From NCBI GenBank assembly GCA_963082975.1, contig OY720347.1:29529398-29593397 (forward strand): 64,000 nucleotides of DNA, written 5' to 3'. The translations under genes were made by a program, and so were the position numbers. The stretch is from Labia minor (taxonomy: Eukaryota > Arthropoda > Insecta > Dermaptera > Spongiphoridae). Below, in pieces: positions 22,081 through 34,720 of the stretch. The notes beneath the pieces were generated by a model. It was not told the origin of the DNA and did not search any database. It saw nothing but the letters and a program-made list of their open reading frames with translations. How positions within the stretch are numbered: the first letter of the stretch is position 1; every line of letters starts with the position of its first letter.

Positions 22081-24927
22081 AATGCCAATCTTTCCACTTA
22101 CAGACAAAGATTACTGTAAAATTGTTTGAAATGATTTACTGATTTTTTTATTGGCACTTATCACTTAGAGAAGGGGTAACGTCCCATTCATCTCCTTAAG
22201 CGTTAATATATAATTGAATATATTTCTATATCTTGTAACAATCCTGAATAAAAGTGTTATAATTTTATATCAATAAAATAAAATGATTATCAAAAAAATA
22301 TTATCATCTTCTTCAATGAATGTTTTAATGTTTAGACTATTTTTATATTAAATTTTATTAACTAATCTATTTTATATTTTATATTGATTTCATTTATTGA
22401 AAATAGGATTATTTATAATGCAATTTTAAAAAATATAGGACATATTAAAAGAAATGTTAGAAGGATAAAAAAGAGGAATATGCAAAGAAACTAGGCTTTA
22501 AAGAGATTTAAAAACTTTTGAACTTCAAAATTTTGAAAACTTTGTAGCTTTCAGATCTTAAATTATTATTTAATAAGTTAGTCTTTTATTAGAAATTATT
22601 CTAAATTGTTTTTCTGAAAAATTTATATTTAATTTGAAAAAATTGACTAAGAATATATAAAAGATAAAACTAAATAAATAATAATAATTAAAGTCCAATT
22701 TAATTTTAAAAAATATAAATGGATATTAAAATAACTTAGCTATTAATTAATATCCAATTTCTTTTGAAAGATAGTATTACTGATGATGGAGAAAAGAAAG
22801 AAGAAATCAATTTTTGCTCTAAATTCATTTATTAATGCCCTTCTATTGTGAAATAAATTGTTATCTAAACAAAAAAATTTTTGATCTACTTACTTAATTA
22901 AAATTCATTTAGATTACATCACAGAAAATGCTCAAAAATTAATCAGATGCAATAATAATAGAAATTATAAATCTATAAGAAGAATATGTGGTTTAAGGAT
23001 TTGTAAAAATTATGTGAAATCTCGCGTAAACTATTGTGGGAAAATTTTGATCTAAAATTTGGGGATAATTAAATATTCCCATATAATATGCAGTTCAAAT
23101 AAATTAAACAATTTTGTACATTATACATGTACTTTCAAATATTTATAACTATATATTTTTATTGCATTTTTAATACTTTACTTCTTTAATATAATTCTTA
23201 TCAGAAATAGAAAATTTTACAAATAAACAATAAAAAAAAATAATTAATAAAAATATTTTAATAAAATAGAAACAAATTAAAATTAAATACCCGATTAAAA
23301 TAATATATTAACTTAAGTCTCTTTTATTATATGTTATTTATTACTAGTACTCTCTAGGAATAAAATAAATAAATAATATAAATACTTTACGAATATCTGG
23401 TTATTTAAATTATTGAGCAAAAATATAAATTATAAAAATAAAAAATTTTCCACGAGTATATAATACGCACCATGCACATTGTGTAATCTTGTGGAGAAGT
23501 TGGAGAATTTCCACTTCATTGTGAGATATTCCATTTTGAAAGAATTCTAACTGTAGACGTTCAACAAAGATCTGCTAACCTTTGAAAAATTTAAGCACCT
23601 AAAATGGAAGGACCGGCAAATCTAGCCACCCTTTAAATCGGTGACAGGTTATCTCTCATGGCTCAGCTCATGTTCACACGGTCACCAATCCAAAATGTTC
23701 CATCAAATAGAAAGATTATTAATTTACTTATTAACTAGATTTTTAATGTGATATATATATGAAGCCTTTACAGTGATTTTCAAGAAATGTAAACAAAGAA
23801 ATGTAAATAAATTTCAAAATTATATCATCAAAATTACTTATTTATATTTAAAAATATCTCTATATTTTTTATTATTTTTCTTTACAACACACAAACATAT
23901 TTCCACTTATTCATATTATTGTATTCCCGTGTATTTTGTTTTAAACCCAAAACCTTTAAAATTAATAATCTAAATTTCTAAATAGACAAACCTGTTAAAG
24001 TTTTAGAGAAAATGAATTTAACGAATTTTTTATTTAAACAAACTTAAATTGGATTGAGATTATTCCATTACGTCTTTAAATAAAATATAAAGTGATATAA
24101 AGTGTCATTGGTTGTTTGGTTAAAAGCTTTAAAATTGTTAGTGCTCTAATTAATTATTTATAAGGAAAATTTTACTATATAATAATCATATCTTCTTTAA
24201 GAAATTTATTGCATTAAAAAAAAAAATTAAACTTGAAATTTAAACCGCAATTAAAAGCATTTCTATTTCATTTAATAATTTAATATTATAACTAATAATT
24301 AATTGAGGATTTAATACTTACAAAGGTGTTCCGCTCTTTAATAAAATATAATTCCTTTTATGTTACTTTCACATTCTGTTTCTTTAAAATGGTATATAAA
24401 TAAGTTTAAAGATTATTATGTAACCTCTAGGTGGGTATATAAAATGTCTTATTTATAATAAATATTTATATTATAATAGAACGTCTCCTTAGAATGGTTC
24501 AATTTGGATAAAATTTATAGGATGAAATAAAACTGTATTAAGAGGAGTTTTTCATATAATAAGATATTTTGTGGAAATTATTCATCCCACTATTTTGACT
24601 ATTTATTTATCTATTTCTAATCAAATCTAATTTGCAATTAATTGTTATAAATATTCTCCCAGTAAATTCTAATAACCAACTCTTATCTTTTTAAATTAAA
24701 CCTGGTAATATTAGTTTTTTAACCATTTCTCTTTCAAAATATTTTATAATGATAATACTATCTTTTTGGAAGTGAATTAGTGAATATATAAATAATATAT
24801 TGGAATCTCATTAAAGATTAATTTTTTTAATCGAATTTTTTTTTTTGACCAAAAGATTAAATTAATTTATTTATTTCTAAATGTTTTTTTTTTCAAATAT
24901 AATTTTCTTGATAATTTAATAATTTTA
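22081..24927. other. AT-rich spacer with one GC-richer patch
   Basis: Mostly A/T runs. The patch at about 23480-23700 has near-normal composition, no frame and no repeat ends. Nothing else recognised. Confidence 0.4.
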
Positions 24928-25303
24928 CCTACCGATGATAGGAAGGGAAGGTATTATTTTCACACCAAATTTCATATCATGCATTTTGTTTTCAGAAAAA
25001 AGTATTTTTAACATTAAGTCCATCCGTCAGTCTGTACATTGTGTCCGTATAGACGTGTATAGAGTGAACGGCTCAATGGATTTTGATAAAATTTGGTATA
25101 TTTACTTAATGCATCAGTAGCATGAATCCATCAAACCGGAAGTGGAAGTTTACAAAGCATTAATTTTATATTCATTGTCGGAAAATATTTCACTTAAAAT
25201 ATAGTAGTATTTAATTAATAATTGAATAAAATAAAACAAGATAATATAATTTAGTCATTTTAATTCAAGTTTTTAAAATATTTTTTTTTATACTTTATAA
25301 ATT

Positions 25304-25334
<31 letters not shown>

Positions 25335-25397
25335 ATGTTGTTTGTATATTAATTTATTTCAAATCATCGGTCGATTCTGTGTCTGGCCACAGCTCAT
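24928..25397 (+). repeat. Interspersed repeat family B, copy 2
   Basis: Starts CCTACCGATGATAGGAAGGG and ends at the hairpin CTGTG-TCTGGC-CACAG (about 25378-25393). It shares CACCAAATTTCA, GATAAAATTTGGTATATTTA and ACCGGAAGTGG with copy 1. It lacks the second internal block and has a (TA)n run at 25311-25334. Confidence 0.65.
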
Positions 25398-26029
25398 CTT
25401 TATTATTGACTCTGGAGAACTAATTTTAAGTCATTAGTTTGCACATTTATTTATTTCTAATCTATTAAATATTATATAGATTAGACATTTTTTGAACTTT
25501 CACTCTCAAGTTTAGTAGTTCAACATTTTATCCCTGAACTACCCTCATGATTATAATTATTTAACATGATGACAAGTTATTCAAGAATGATACATAATGT
25601 CTTTTAGAATAAGTGTCTCGGCATTAAACAAAGAACTGGATAAACCACGCATTTGAGAAAATATGAAACAACAGAGGACTTGTTAATTTATATTTACTTT
25701 TTGTAAAGATTATAAGAAGTAAATGAGTTAAAAAAATTAAGTCACCGGAGATAATACAAATAATGAGTAACTTCTTTAAATTAAAATAAAATTTATTTTT
25801 TATGAGATAAGAAAAGAATAAAATAATTTATTACGAAAAAATACAATAATTTAACAAGTAAATAAATAAAATATTTTTTATCATTATCATAACTGATTTT
25901 GTTTTTAATGGTGTGTATTATTTTTGGATTCTCCTACAAAATAAAACATCATGGCCTCTCGTAGCTAAATAAAATATTTTAATTTAATCAAAATTATAAT
26001 TATATTATTATAATTATTATAGCATTTAA
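25398..26029. other. AT-rich spacer
   Basis: No gene or repeat recognised. Confidence 0.4.
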
Positions 26030-26031
26030 TA

Positions 26032-26521
26032 TTTTGTTCAATAAGTTCGTGGAACGGAAATGAAGAAACCAATTTTTATTTGTAAAAATGTCTATTTTTC
26101 AGTGTAGTTTCTCTCACCAATACACTTATTCCAACGGTCTTCTAATTTATGGATCCCTTGATTGTAGTGGTTATCCGGCAGCACGGCAAAATACCACTCC
26201 ACGGCAGCTATTACCTCCTCGTTTAAAGAAAATCGTTTTCCAAGGAGATATTGTTTGAGGTGTGGGAAGAGCCAGAAGTCAGAGGGAGCTAAATCCGGCG
26301 AATAGGCTAGATATTGCAACAATTCGTACTTCAATTCAGTTATTTTAGCAATGGTTTATGCGGCACCCATTTTGCACATAGTTTTTTGAAACCCAAATTA
26401 ATACTCAAAATATTGCTCACTCTACCTAATGCCTCTGTTAAATCTCTTTCAGTCAATCAACGGCCTTCCAATACCATATCTTGTATTTTTCCGATGATAT
26501 TGACGAACTTATTGAACATCC
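26032..26521 (-). mobile_element. Internally deleted mariner (about 490 bp)
   Basis: TGTTCAATAAGTTCGT (26035-26050) and its exact complement (26503-26518) form the ends. In both cases a TA dinucleotide lies three bases outside (26030-26031 and 26522-26523), as expected for mariner target duplications. Between them are two non-adjacent pieces of a mariner transposase on the minus strand. It is a deletion derivative that keeps both ends and could be mobilised in trans. Confidence 0.75.
26095..26490 (-). pseudogene. Mariner transposase remnant (two joined fragments)
   Basis: Reading leftwards from about 26490, the translation gives a helix-turn-helix part with LTERDLTEALG, NLGFKKL and CAKWVPH. 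It then jumps to the C-terminus: YSPDLAPSDFWLF (with the third catalytic aspartate), LLGKRFSLNEEV and LEDRWNKCI. The whole first part of the catalytic domain, with the first and second aspartates, is absent. A stop follows the first arginine of the N-terminal piece. It cannot be functional. Confidence 0.8.
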
Positions 26522-26523
26522 TA

Positions 26524-28204
26524 GAATATGGTAAATTTTCTTGGACATTTCTTCTTTTCATAAATTGTTAATAATAATATTAATTAATCTTGACGAGAGA
26601 AGGAACTTAGAGAACTTGAGAAAAAAATGAATAAGTAATTGAGAAAAAGTAAAGAAATTAAAAAAAAACAATCAAATTTACTAATTCTTTGCCTAATTTG
26701 CCTATTATCGATTGTTTCGTATAAATACTATTAAATTGGTATTCATCTTAAATATTTGTAACCAAAGAGACCATAATAAATACCTTTGAATAATTTTTAC
26801 TTGCATTATTAAATCCTTATTATGGTTGTTTTTTTATCATTTTCCAAATTATTATCATTTTTCATAAATGGGAGTTTATTCAGATCATCGACTTTATATA
26901 ACTTACTAAGTTGAAAAAGGGTCGTTAAATAAACAAAATTGCAAGAAAGCCTACGCCGATATTCTCAAAAATTTATTGCATGAGAAATTTATTAGCTATA
27001 AATTTTACTAATGTAGGCTGGTGGTTATTTTTTTTTTATTTCTTTTTCTGATGTCTTTTCAATCCTTTTTAAATTCACATATATCAAATGTCATTCCTTT
27101 TAAGATAACTTTAAAATAGTAGAAATTTATCTCCGAATATATTATGTACAAGATTTATCCTTTCATGCTAATGGCACAACATTCATTATAAATTAAAGAA
27201 ATGCGAAGATAGGCTTAAGCAAAGGGCTGGACGCCGGAAACAAAAGTCGGAAACAAAAAGCTTTTGTACTCGGAACCAGACGACCCAGAGTAAAGCGGAT
27301 TTATGAAATGGCTTCACACTGAAAACGAAAACGGTCATCAGGGTCCACAATTGGTTTAGAGGCATCAAGGAGCCGGCTTTTCTCGCCAAAGAAACCGCAT
27401 ACAGACATTATGGCACAGATAATCACAACACAACTAAACAGTTGACCATTAAATTATTTTGGATATACAGAGAGAGTTCTTTTTTTTATTAAGCAATCTT
27501 ATTTGCTAAAACAATAAGGCAAAAACAAATAAACAGTGATTTTATATGGATAATATGTTACATTACAAAAGAGATAGATAATAGATTGAACAAAGAGACA
27601 ATGAATAATTTTTCACTTTAAAATAGTCTTAATTTTCTTCCCCTTACCTTTTCTTTCCCAATTAATTATTAATGTTTATTTTTATAGTAGGTACTTATTA
27701 TAAAATCACTTAAAAACGAAAAAAATTTTTTATTTTTTTTTATTTCATAATTATTCAAAAGAAATATATTTTTGATTATTTTATTTGATTAAATCATTTG
27801 TATAAATAATTATAAATATTTATTTATTTAAATATTATTAATCAATATTAATTTAATTAATTTATGTTTTGATACAAGTCTTCTGAAATGAAAATTACTC
27901 TCGAATAATCAAGCATGTCATATACATATTAATAATAAAATAATAGTAGTAATAATTAAATTAACTTATTATAATAAATGAAATATTCTATTGAACAATT
28001 TAATTCAGCCCATTAAATTGATTCCTCACAAAATGTTTTTATACCAATAATTAATTTGTCTCCAATTCTGATTCTATAAATTTGTTATTAAATATATTCA
28101 TTAAATTATTAAAAGTAGAAGTAATTTGGTGCCATTTATACCATTATAATAAATATAGGATATATGCGTATATATTTATTAAATTCTTAAATATTTCTTA
28201 ATTA
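26524..28204. other. Spacer with a GC-richer island at 27190-27440
   Basis: AT-rich flanks around a near-normal-composition island (27190-27440). A minus-strand frame of 67 codons (27186-27389) has no recognisable motif. No transposon ends seen. Confidence 0.35.
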
Positions 28205-28206
28205 TA

Positions 28207-29442
28207 TGGGTTGATGGATAAATTATGACGTTTTAATATGGTGCTCATAAAGAATAATTTTTCTTGGAATCTCCGAATAACATCTGTTTCCAGACTATTT
28301 TGTCTTATAAATATGCTTTTCCTTTCGCTTTTAGTTCAGTTTTGGTTCGCCTAACACCTAATTAACAACCCTCATGATTTTTTGAAATGTCCGTTGACAA
28401 AGTGCATTTGCAACAGTGTTTGCTTTACGAATTTCGTAAAGGGAATAATGCAAACTATGCCATAAAAAAACATTTGCGCCGTATACGGAGAAGGTGTTGA
28501 TAAAGTTTGACAAGCTCAGAGACGGTTTACAACATTCCGATCGGGAGATTTTTCATTGACCGATAAACCAAGAACCTTTGAAGACTGATGACGATGTTTT
28601 AAAGGCATTAATTGAAGCTGATCCACATTTAAGCGCTAGGGAGATAGCGTTGAAGATGGACATTAACCAATCAACTGTGGTAGATCATCTGCATCGCCTA
28701 GGAATGGTTTCTCGGTACCACGTTTGGACCCCTCACCAATTGTCGGCTTCAAATTTAATGACTCGTGTCGAAGCATGTATTTCTTTAATCGCTCGGCAAA
28801 AACATGAACCTTTTTTGCACAGATTGGTAACTGGAGATGAAAAGTGGATCGTGTACGATGCGTGGAGAAACCCCATTATCATCTGCGAAAGCCAATATTC
28901 ATCAACAAAAAGTGATGCTCTGCATATGGTGGGATTGCAAAAGAATTGTTTATTATGAACTTTTGGAACGGAACGAAACCGTTACAGCCGAGCGCTATTG
29001 TCCACAATTGACGAAACTTAACGATGAAATTAAAAAAAAGGCCTGCTTTGGTCAACAGAAGAGGGGTAATTTTTCATCACTACAACGCGCGACCACACAC
29101 GGCAGTGACGACACAGTACAAATTGAGGGACTTAAATTGGGAGGTTTTGAAGCATCTTCCCTATTCTCCGGATCTTGCTCCTTCCAATTTTCATCTTTTT
29201 AGATCGTTACAAAATTATTTAAACAAAAAAAATTCAGTTCAATTGAACAAGTGAAAAACGCCCTTGATTCGTATTTTTCTTCTAAACCAGAGGATTTTTA
29301 TTTTAGAGGCATTAATATGTTAGTAGAGAGATGGGAGAAAGTTATTTTAAATGGTGGAAACTATATAATGAATAAATGAAAAAATTAAAAAACAGGTTTT
29401 TTATTTCATACCAAAAAACGTCATAATTTATCCATCAACCCA
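28207..29442 (+). mobile_element. Full-length mariner element, transposase dead
   Basis: 28-bp terminal inverted repeats match without error: TGGGTTGATGGATAAA... at 28207-28234 and its complement at 29415-29442. A TA precedes the left end (28205-28206) and one lies one base beyond the right end (29444-29445). The total length of 1,236 bp is normal for mariner. The two perfect ends contrast with the heavily damaged gene inside. Confidence 0.93.
28387..29379 (+). pseudogene. Mariner transposase pseudogene
   Basis: ATG at 28387 opens with MSVDKVHLQQCLLYEFRKGN, the expected mariner N-terminus, and the last stop is 29377-29379. A frameshift near 28470 produces a stop at 28498. Further stops follow, and frame changes occur near 28570, 28865 and 29030. 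Readable landmarks are FRSGDFSLTDKPR, the second helix-turn-helix with WTPHQL, TGDEKW (first catalytic Asp intact, 28836-28838) and VMLCIWWD. Further on, HHYN replaces HHDN (29081, second Asp to Tyr) and YSPDLAPSN has the third Asp changed to Asn (29186). The 34-residue spacing between the last two (D,D34D) is preserved. It is inactive three times over: stops, frameshifts and two lost catalytic residues. WWD plus the general pattern suggests a mauritiana/irritans-type mariner; I cannot decide further. Confidence 0.92.
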
Positions 29443-29639
29443 ATATATGAATATATGTATTCTAAAAAATTCATTCTTAAATATATATCTCTTTAAATAA
29501 GAAATGTAAATATTGTATATAAAAAGAAAAAACATTTTCAAATATAATCTGTAATTCATTGGAATAGATATTAAAGAGGCAATTGAAAAAAGTAAGGTCT
29601 CAATATTACTTGAAATCTAAAGATGAAGTGATTTTTTTT

Positions 29640-30060
29640 CTCTCAATGCTCAAGAGAGGATGGTTCACCCACTTCTTCACGAAGGAAAGAAAGAAAGTGG
29701 TCTGAGGATGAATTTTCGAAGCCCCCAGCTCATTGCCTCAAAGGCTCATGGGCTATTCATAGGTTCCCTTGATTCCACTGCCCTCACCCTCCAATCCACT
29801 CACACTAACTCATCGACGCATTCTCATACAAGAGCAGTTTTCACGTCAAAGTTCAAAATTATTGGTTTAGTCTTTTTCTCCTCGGGCGCACAGTCACGGA
29901 TATCTGTTTACATTTCAAAGTGATTTGCCAGCGGGAGGAAACGAACGGTGGCTGAATTCATAAACCCCAAAAAGCATGAGAAATTTCTCCCTTTTTATTA
30001 AACGTTATATCGGAGCATGAACAGGCTGCTGACAGCCTACTCATTCGATAAAAGCTTAAC
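29640..30060. other. GC-richer unique island
   Basis: Near-normal composition. An 87-codon frame at 29660-29923 shows no domain, and no mobile ends were seen. Candidate conserved non-coding sequence. Confidence 0.25.
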
Positions 30061-30331
30061 CTGGGTCAGAAAATTTTCTCAAGATATGATCTATGTCTAA
30101 TTCGGATAGCTGTTGATTTTGTATTAATCACAGTTCAGATATTTTTATAGATAAAGCATATTTAAATAAATTTAAATTTAAGCCATTCGACAATATAAGG
30201 AAATTATCATATTTTCACAAATAACATATTTATTTAATTTAAATTTCAAAGAAAGAATTAATTGGATTTTCACCAGAAATAAGTAGGGAGGTAGAATTAC
30301 CATTCCATTTTCACAATTCTTCCACATAAAG

Positions 30332-30539
30332 CAGGGATGGGCAAATACTTTTAAGCGCGGGCCAAAAATTTTCAAAATGTCTCCCGGGCCAAAGGACCAT
30401 ATTTCGAAAACACCAAACCAGAACATTTGTAAAAAAAATTTGCCTTTTTTTTAGAGCCATATTGAATGAGAGATTGAAATAAGAGCCACTTTTTCAACGG
30501 GCCGGATCCGGCCCGTGGGTCGGCTTTTGCCCACCCCTG
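30332..30539. mobile_element. 208-bp hAT-like MITE
   Basis: The ends CAGGGATGGGCAAA (30332) and inverted CAGGGGTGGGCAAA (from 30539) match at 13 of 14 bases. They carry GGCCCG-rich subterminal sequence, a common hAT end type. The flanks ACATAAAG and ACATTTAT are only a partial 8-bp match, so the target duplication is decayed. No coding capacity. Confidence 0.7.
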
Positions 30540-31357
30540 ACATTTATTTATTGAGGCGATGATAGGACTTATTTCTTGAAAAATCGACACACACGTCTAC
30601 TACTTCTCTCTTACCATCCAATTAATAATAAATTAATTTTAAATTATTTTAATTAAAAATATTATGTTTTCTAAAAAAAAAAATAATATTAAATTTCATT
30701 TAATAATTTCAATCAAAAGTTTAAAAAATAAATTAAATTTTTGAATACGTATATTTTGGTCTATATTTAATAAACATATTTTTATAAGCTTGAAATTTAC
30801 CTTTGAAAAATATAATATATTAATATTTACATAAATTAATATTGTTATTATCAGAAATTTAACGCTATTCTAATAAAGTAATTATACTTTCTCTAATATT
30901 TATCCTATTTTTTATTATTTCTATCTCTGATTTCTAAAATAAAAATTTGGGCATTTAGGCCTTTTTATCAAATTTTTTATTTAACTTTTTTATTTATATA
31001 ATAACATTTTTTTGAGGTTTTTCAAAAAAGCTTTATATAAAAAAAATATTTCTCGTTTTTTAGAGTAATTGTATATATTGTTTGTTTTTAAGACAATTTC
31101 TATAATTTTTAAAAAATTCAAATAAATTTATAAAGAAATGGATTTTTGCAGAGGCAACTTTTCGAAACTTATATATTATATTTGATTTAGCAAGTGGTTT
31201 CCAATAATGTCACCAAATACAAAATTTTCAAAATTATTATGGATTACAGTTTATTGTTAATATGAAATAGATTATTTCTCTACTATATTTAAGATGATTA
31301 AGCATAATATACAATTCAATGCTTTGTGGAAATTATATATATATATATATATATATA
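30540..31357. other. AT-rich spacer
   Basis: A/T runs and a (TA)n tract at about 31334-31359, directly adjoining the next element. Confidence 0.4.
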
Positions 31358-31359
31358 TA

Positions 31360-31796
31360 CGAGGTGTGTCTAAAAAGTTCAGTGAATGGTATAATAAAAA
31401 CATAAAAAGAGAATGTTAATTGTAAATACCTTTATTAACCTTCAAATCCACAAGTAGGACACCAGAAAACACTGAACGTGTACGAGAGATGCTAACAAAA
31501 GATCGCCGATTGACACTGCGACTGATATTCGAATAATTGGATATTAGCAAAGACACAGTAAGTAGTGTTTTCTGGTGTCCCTCTTGAGGATTGCCGGCCT
31601 GAACGTTGTGACGACTATTCTGAGAACGATTCCACATCAAGACTTCTCCAACAGTTTTTAAGCGTTATAGGAACGTTGTCAGAAGAGTGTTGTGGCTAGT
31701 GGAGAGTATTTTGAAGGTTAATAAAGGAATTTACAATTAACATTCTCTTTTTATGTTTTTATCATACCATACACCGAACTTTTTAGAAACACCTCG
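31360..31796 (+). mobile_element. 437-bp mariner-derived MITE with 87-bp inverted ends
   Basis: CGAGGTGTGTCTAAAAAGTT at the left and its complement at the right extend as an inverted repeat of 87 bp with five mismatches. TA flanks both sides (31358-31359, 31797-31798). The interior keeps a transposase helix-turn-helix piece (31474-31560: VREMLTKDRRLTLRL, a stop, then LDISKDTV) and, near the right arm, a fragment resembling the C-terminal FKR..RRV..EYFEG region. A second, nested inverted repeat of 17 bp (31457-31473 and 31564-31580) lies inside. A deletion derivative of a longer-ended mariner family, different from the one at 28.2 kb. Confidence 0.85.
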
Positions 31797-31798
31797 TA

Positions 31799-33139
31799 TA
31801 TTTATTATCTATTCATATTAATTATAGAATTCTATTTAATTTACAAATAAATTTTTTATATAACTAGAATTTATTTATTTATATAGTAATATTTAAAGAA
31901 TGTTAAAGAATATTTTAAAAAATAAGGAAAGCTCATTAAAAATTTATTTATTAAATCATCTTAATTTAAATGGAGAAAGATATATTTGTAATTACTTATG
32001 AAAAATATATATTTATTATATTAGGTACTTCAACCAGAAATTTATTTTTAGTAATTATAAATAAATAAATAATAATAAAACAAGATGATTTTTAAAAAAC
32101 TCCTCACGGCACCTGACTCAATTGATTCATAGTAAAGGTTTTTTTTCTTGATGGAAATGGTCACATAAATCAAACGCCTTACCATAGAAAGTTGGCTGCA
32201 TATGTTTGTGAAAGAGCGAGTTAAGTGCGGTGGCCGCGTGACAGTCAGGGGCCCGGGGGACGGCCAGCCGTGGATCTTTGCGCCCAGGAGGGGACGTACC
32301 GCCTCCGCCCTTACTAATGATAAATCTGCATTGAGCATAGCGCTATGGCGCCCAGCTTATAAATAAATCAAATCAGGCACACTCACCGTATATATATATA
32401 TATATATATAATATATAGTATATGTACATATATAAATGGTTAGATAGATAGACTTACTCTTTACATGGGTTCTCCCACGTGGCTGCATGTGCATGAAATA
32501 TTTCACGCAGAAAAATCCTAAAGAAGAGACGTTTTTGAAAGTGTTGGATAAAAATAAGTCATGTTTTTTAAAGGATTAAATGAAATGTTTGCCTCCCTAG
32601 TTTTTAACCTCTTCATTCATTTTTTTTTCTAAATTGAGTGGATATTTATTAAATATTACAACCATGTAATCTTATATAGTAACTAAGTACATTAGGAATA
32701 TATTAAATTATTAAGTTAAATAAATTTTATTTAAAATTATAACTAAACCTAATTTACTTCAAATGTTGATCTAACTATTGAAATGTGAGTTAAGAAAATA
32801 CATAATTGAGGGTTTAAATATAAATATTTTCTTGTTAAATATTTTATAGCTTATATATATTTACCATATAATTAAATATTCCTTCGTTTAGGTTTCTGTG
32901 AGAGTTTTTATTATTTTGAGAAATTATTTACGAGTTATTTTCGTCTCAACGTTTCGCCGTTCTTTTTGGCGCTATTTTCAATTGAGTTTATTTAGGGGGG
33001 GAATTTTTTGGGATTCTGAGTCTGCGCGAACAAATCATTGTTGGGACTTTAGGTTGAATAGGTGGGTGTTCCGTACCTTCGAAGAATCATTGGCACTAAC
33101 ACTAGCACTGATACATGTCTACTTTTGACGATATATCTA

Positions 33140-33178
<39 letters not shown>

Positions 33179-34261
33179 TGTTTTGATTTTTTTTCGTAAT
33201 AAAAATTGATTTATAAATAATTTTAATAATATTATTTTAATTGAAAATTTATCATAATATATTAAATTATTTAATTTTAATTTACATAACTAATCAAAAT
33301 AATCAAGTTTAGATATGTAAAATTAATCGTGATATTATCATTTAATTAAGTCCAAATATTCATAAAAATTTTAAACTAATAATGATTAATGTTAATATTT
33401 TGCAAAGAAAACAAAAACTAAATGTTAATCATGTAATGAAGATGATTCAATCTGAGCTAGAAATTTGCAATATTTTTTTTAAAATTATTATTGTTTGTAT
33501 TCAAATATTTACATTTATAAATTCATTTTTATTACATTACAAAGTTACATTTTGGTGTTTAAAATCATAAAGGAAAACATTAATTTAATTTGTTATTAAA
33601 AATATTTATCATATAATTCTTATATACGGAAATTACTTGATAGGTATAAAACAATTTTTTTTTAATATATTCTTTACGATGAAATGAAAAAAATAATTAA
33701 TTACTTTTAGGTATTTTTAATGGAGAGGGAGTAAAGTTTGAATATAATAATAACAATAGTCAGTATAAAGATAGTCATCATCCCGATAAAATTTTCTTGA
33801 AATTTATTTTAGTTTAGCATAAATCTGTGAAACGAATACTCGTTATCTATATTATATATATATATATATATATTTAAGTTAAATAAATTATATAAGAACC
33901 AATTTTTTTTTCTTTCTTTAGCTGTCTTAACAATATCTCTGATTTTAGATGATGAATGAAGAAAATGAAATCATGTTTTAACTGTTTTACAAAGTCAATT
34001 AATATGATTTTTATAAATGATCCTTTAATTAAAGTTATCAAAGAATAGGTAAAAAGTTTTTAAACAAAAAAAAAAAACAATAGAAATGGTTTACTGATAT
34101 TCCCGACAAAGTAAAACAAAAAAATGTATATTATAAAATTTCATTTATTGGATCATGAATAGATAATTTTGAATTGATAATTATTTTGATAATTTAAATA
34201 TGTTAATGAATTTTTTTATACTTATTTCAATTTGGAAATGTATTGATTTACAATATGATAA
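31799..34261. other. Spacer with GC-richer islands at 32150-32350 and 32890-33125
   Basis: The first island is GC-rich (GGGGCCCGGGGGACGG region at about 32250) and carries only a composition-driven minus-strand frame. The second has a 76-codon frame without a motif. The remainder is AT-rich with (TA)n at about 32391-32409, 33150-33172 and 33852-33872. No gene supported. Confidence 0.35.
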
Positions 34262-34720
34262 TTTTGATTCATTTTCATTTCAGCTAGAATCATGAAGTTT
34301 GGTATACGGGCATTATTCAAAATTTGTAGTTTTCTATCAACTTTTGAGAAATGTAGCTCAACCGGAAGAAGGTCATTACCTACCACGTTTTGATTTTTTT
34401 TTCCTCTAAAGTGACCGTAAAAATAAAGATTATATGTTTGATAATTTTTCACATGATTAAAAATTGTATAAAACTGCTATATATAGAATTTCAGCTTGAT
34501 AGAATCGCTAAAAGTACCAGAATTCATTTTTAAAACGACTGCAAAATCACGCGCCAGCACGTGACGTGATGCCATCAACAAAGAGCCAAACATGCACTGG
34601 TTTAATAAATATTATTTATTAATTTTAATTTATAATTTAATTAATTAAATTTGATTTAAATATAATATATGTTATTTAATCCAATTCAAATTGCGAGATA
34701 GTCGAGTGGAGACACTCCAG
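34262..34720 (-). repeat. Repeat family A, copy 4
   Basis: Minus-strand copy. It ends at 34720 with the GAGACACTCCAG start motif reversed and shows GCGAGATAGT at about 34693-34702. The conserved block reads CAGCACGTGACGTGATG. The hairpin/microsatellite side is lost, so it is truncated at its 3' end. Confidence 0.8.

Noticed and set aside
32048-32338. 96-codon minus-strand frame
   Set aside because: Spans a GC-rich island and AT-rich flank without any domain; composition-driven.
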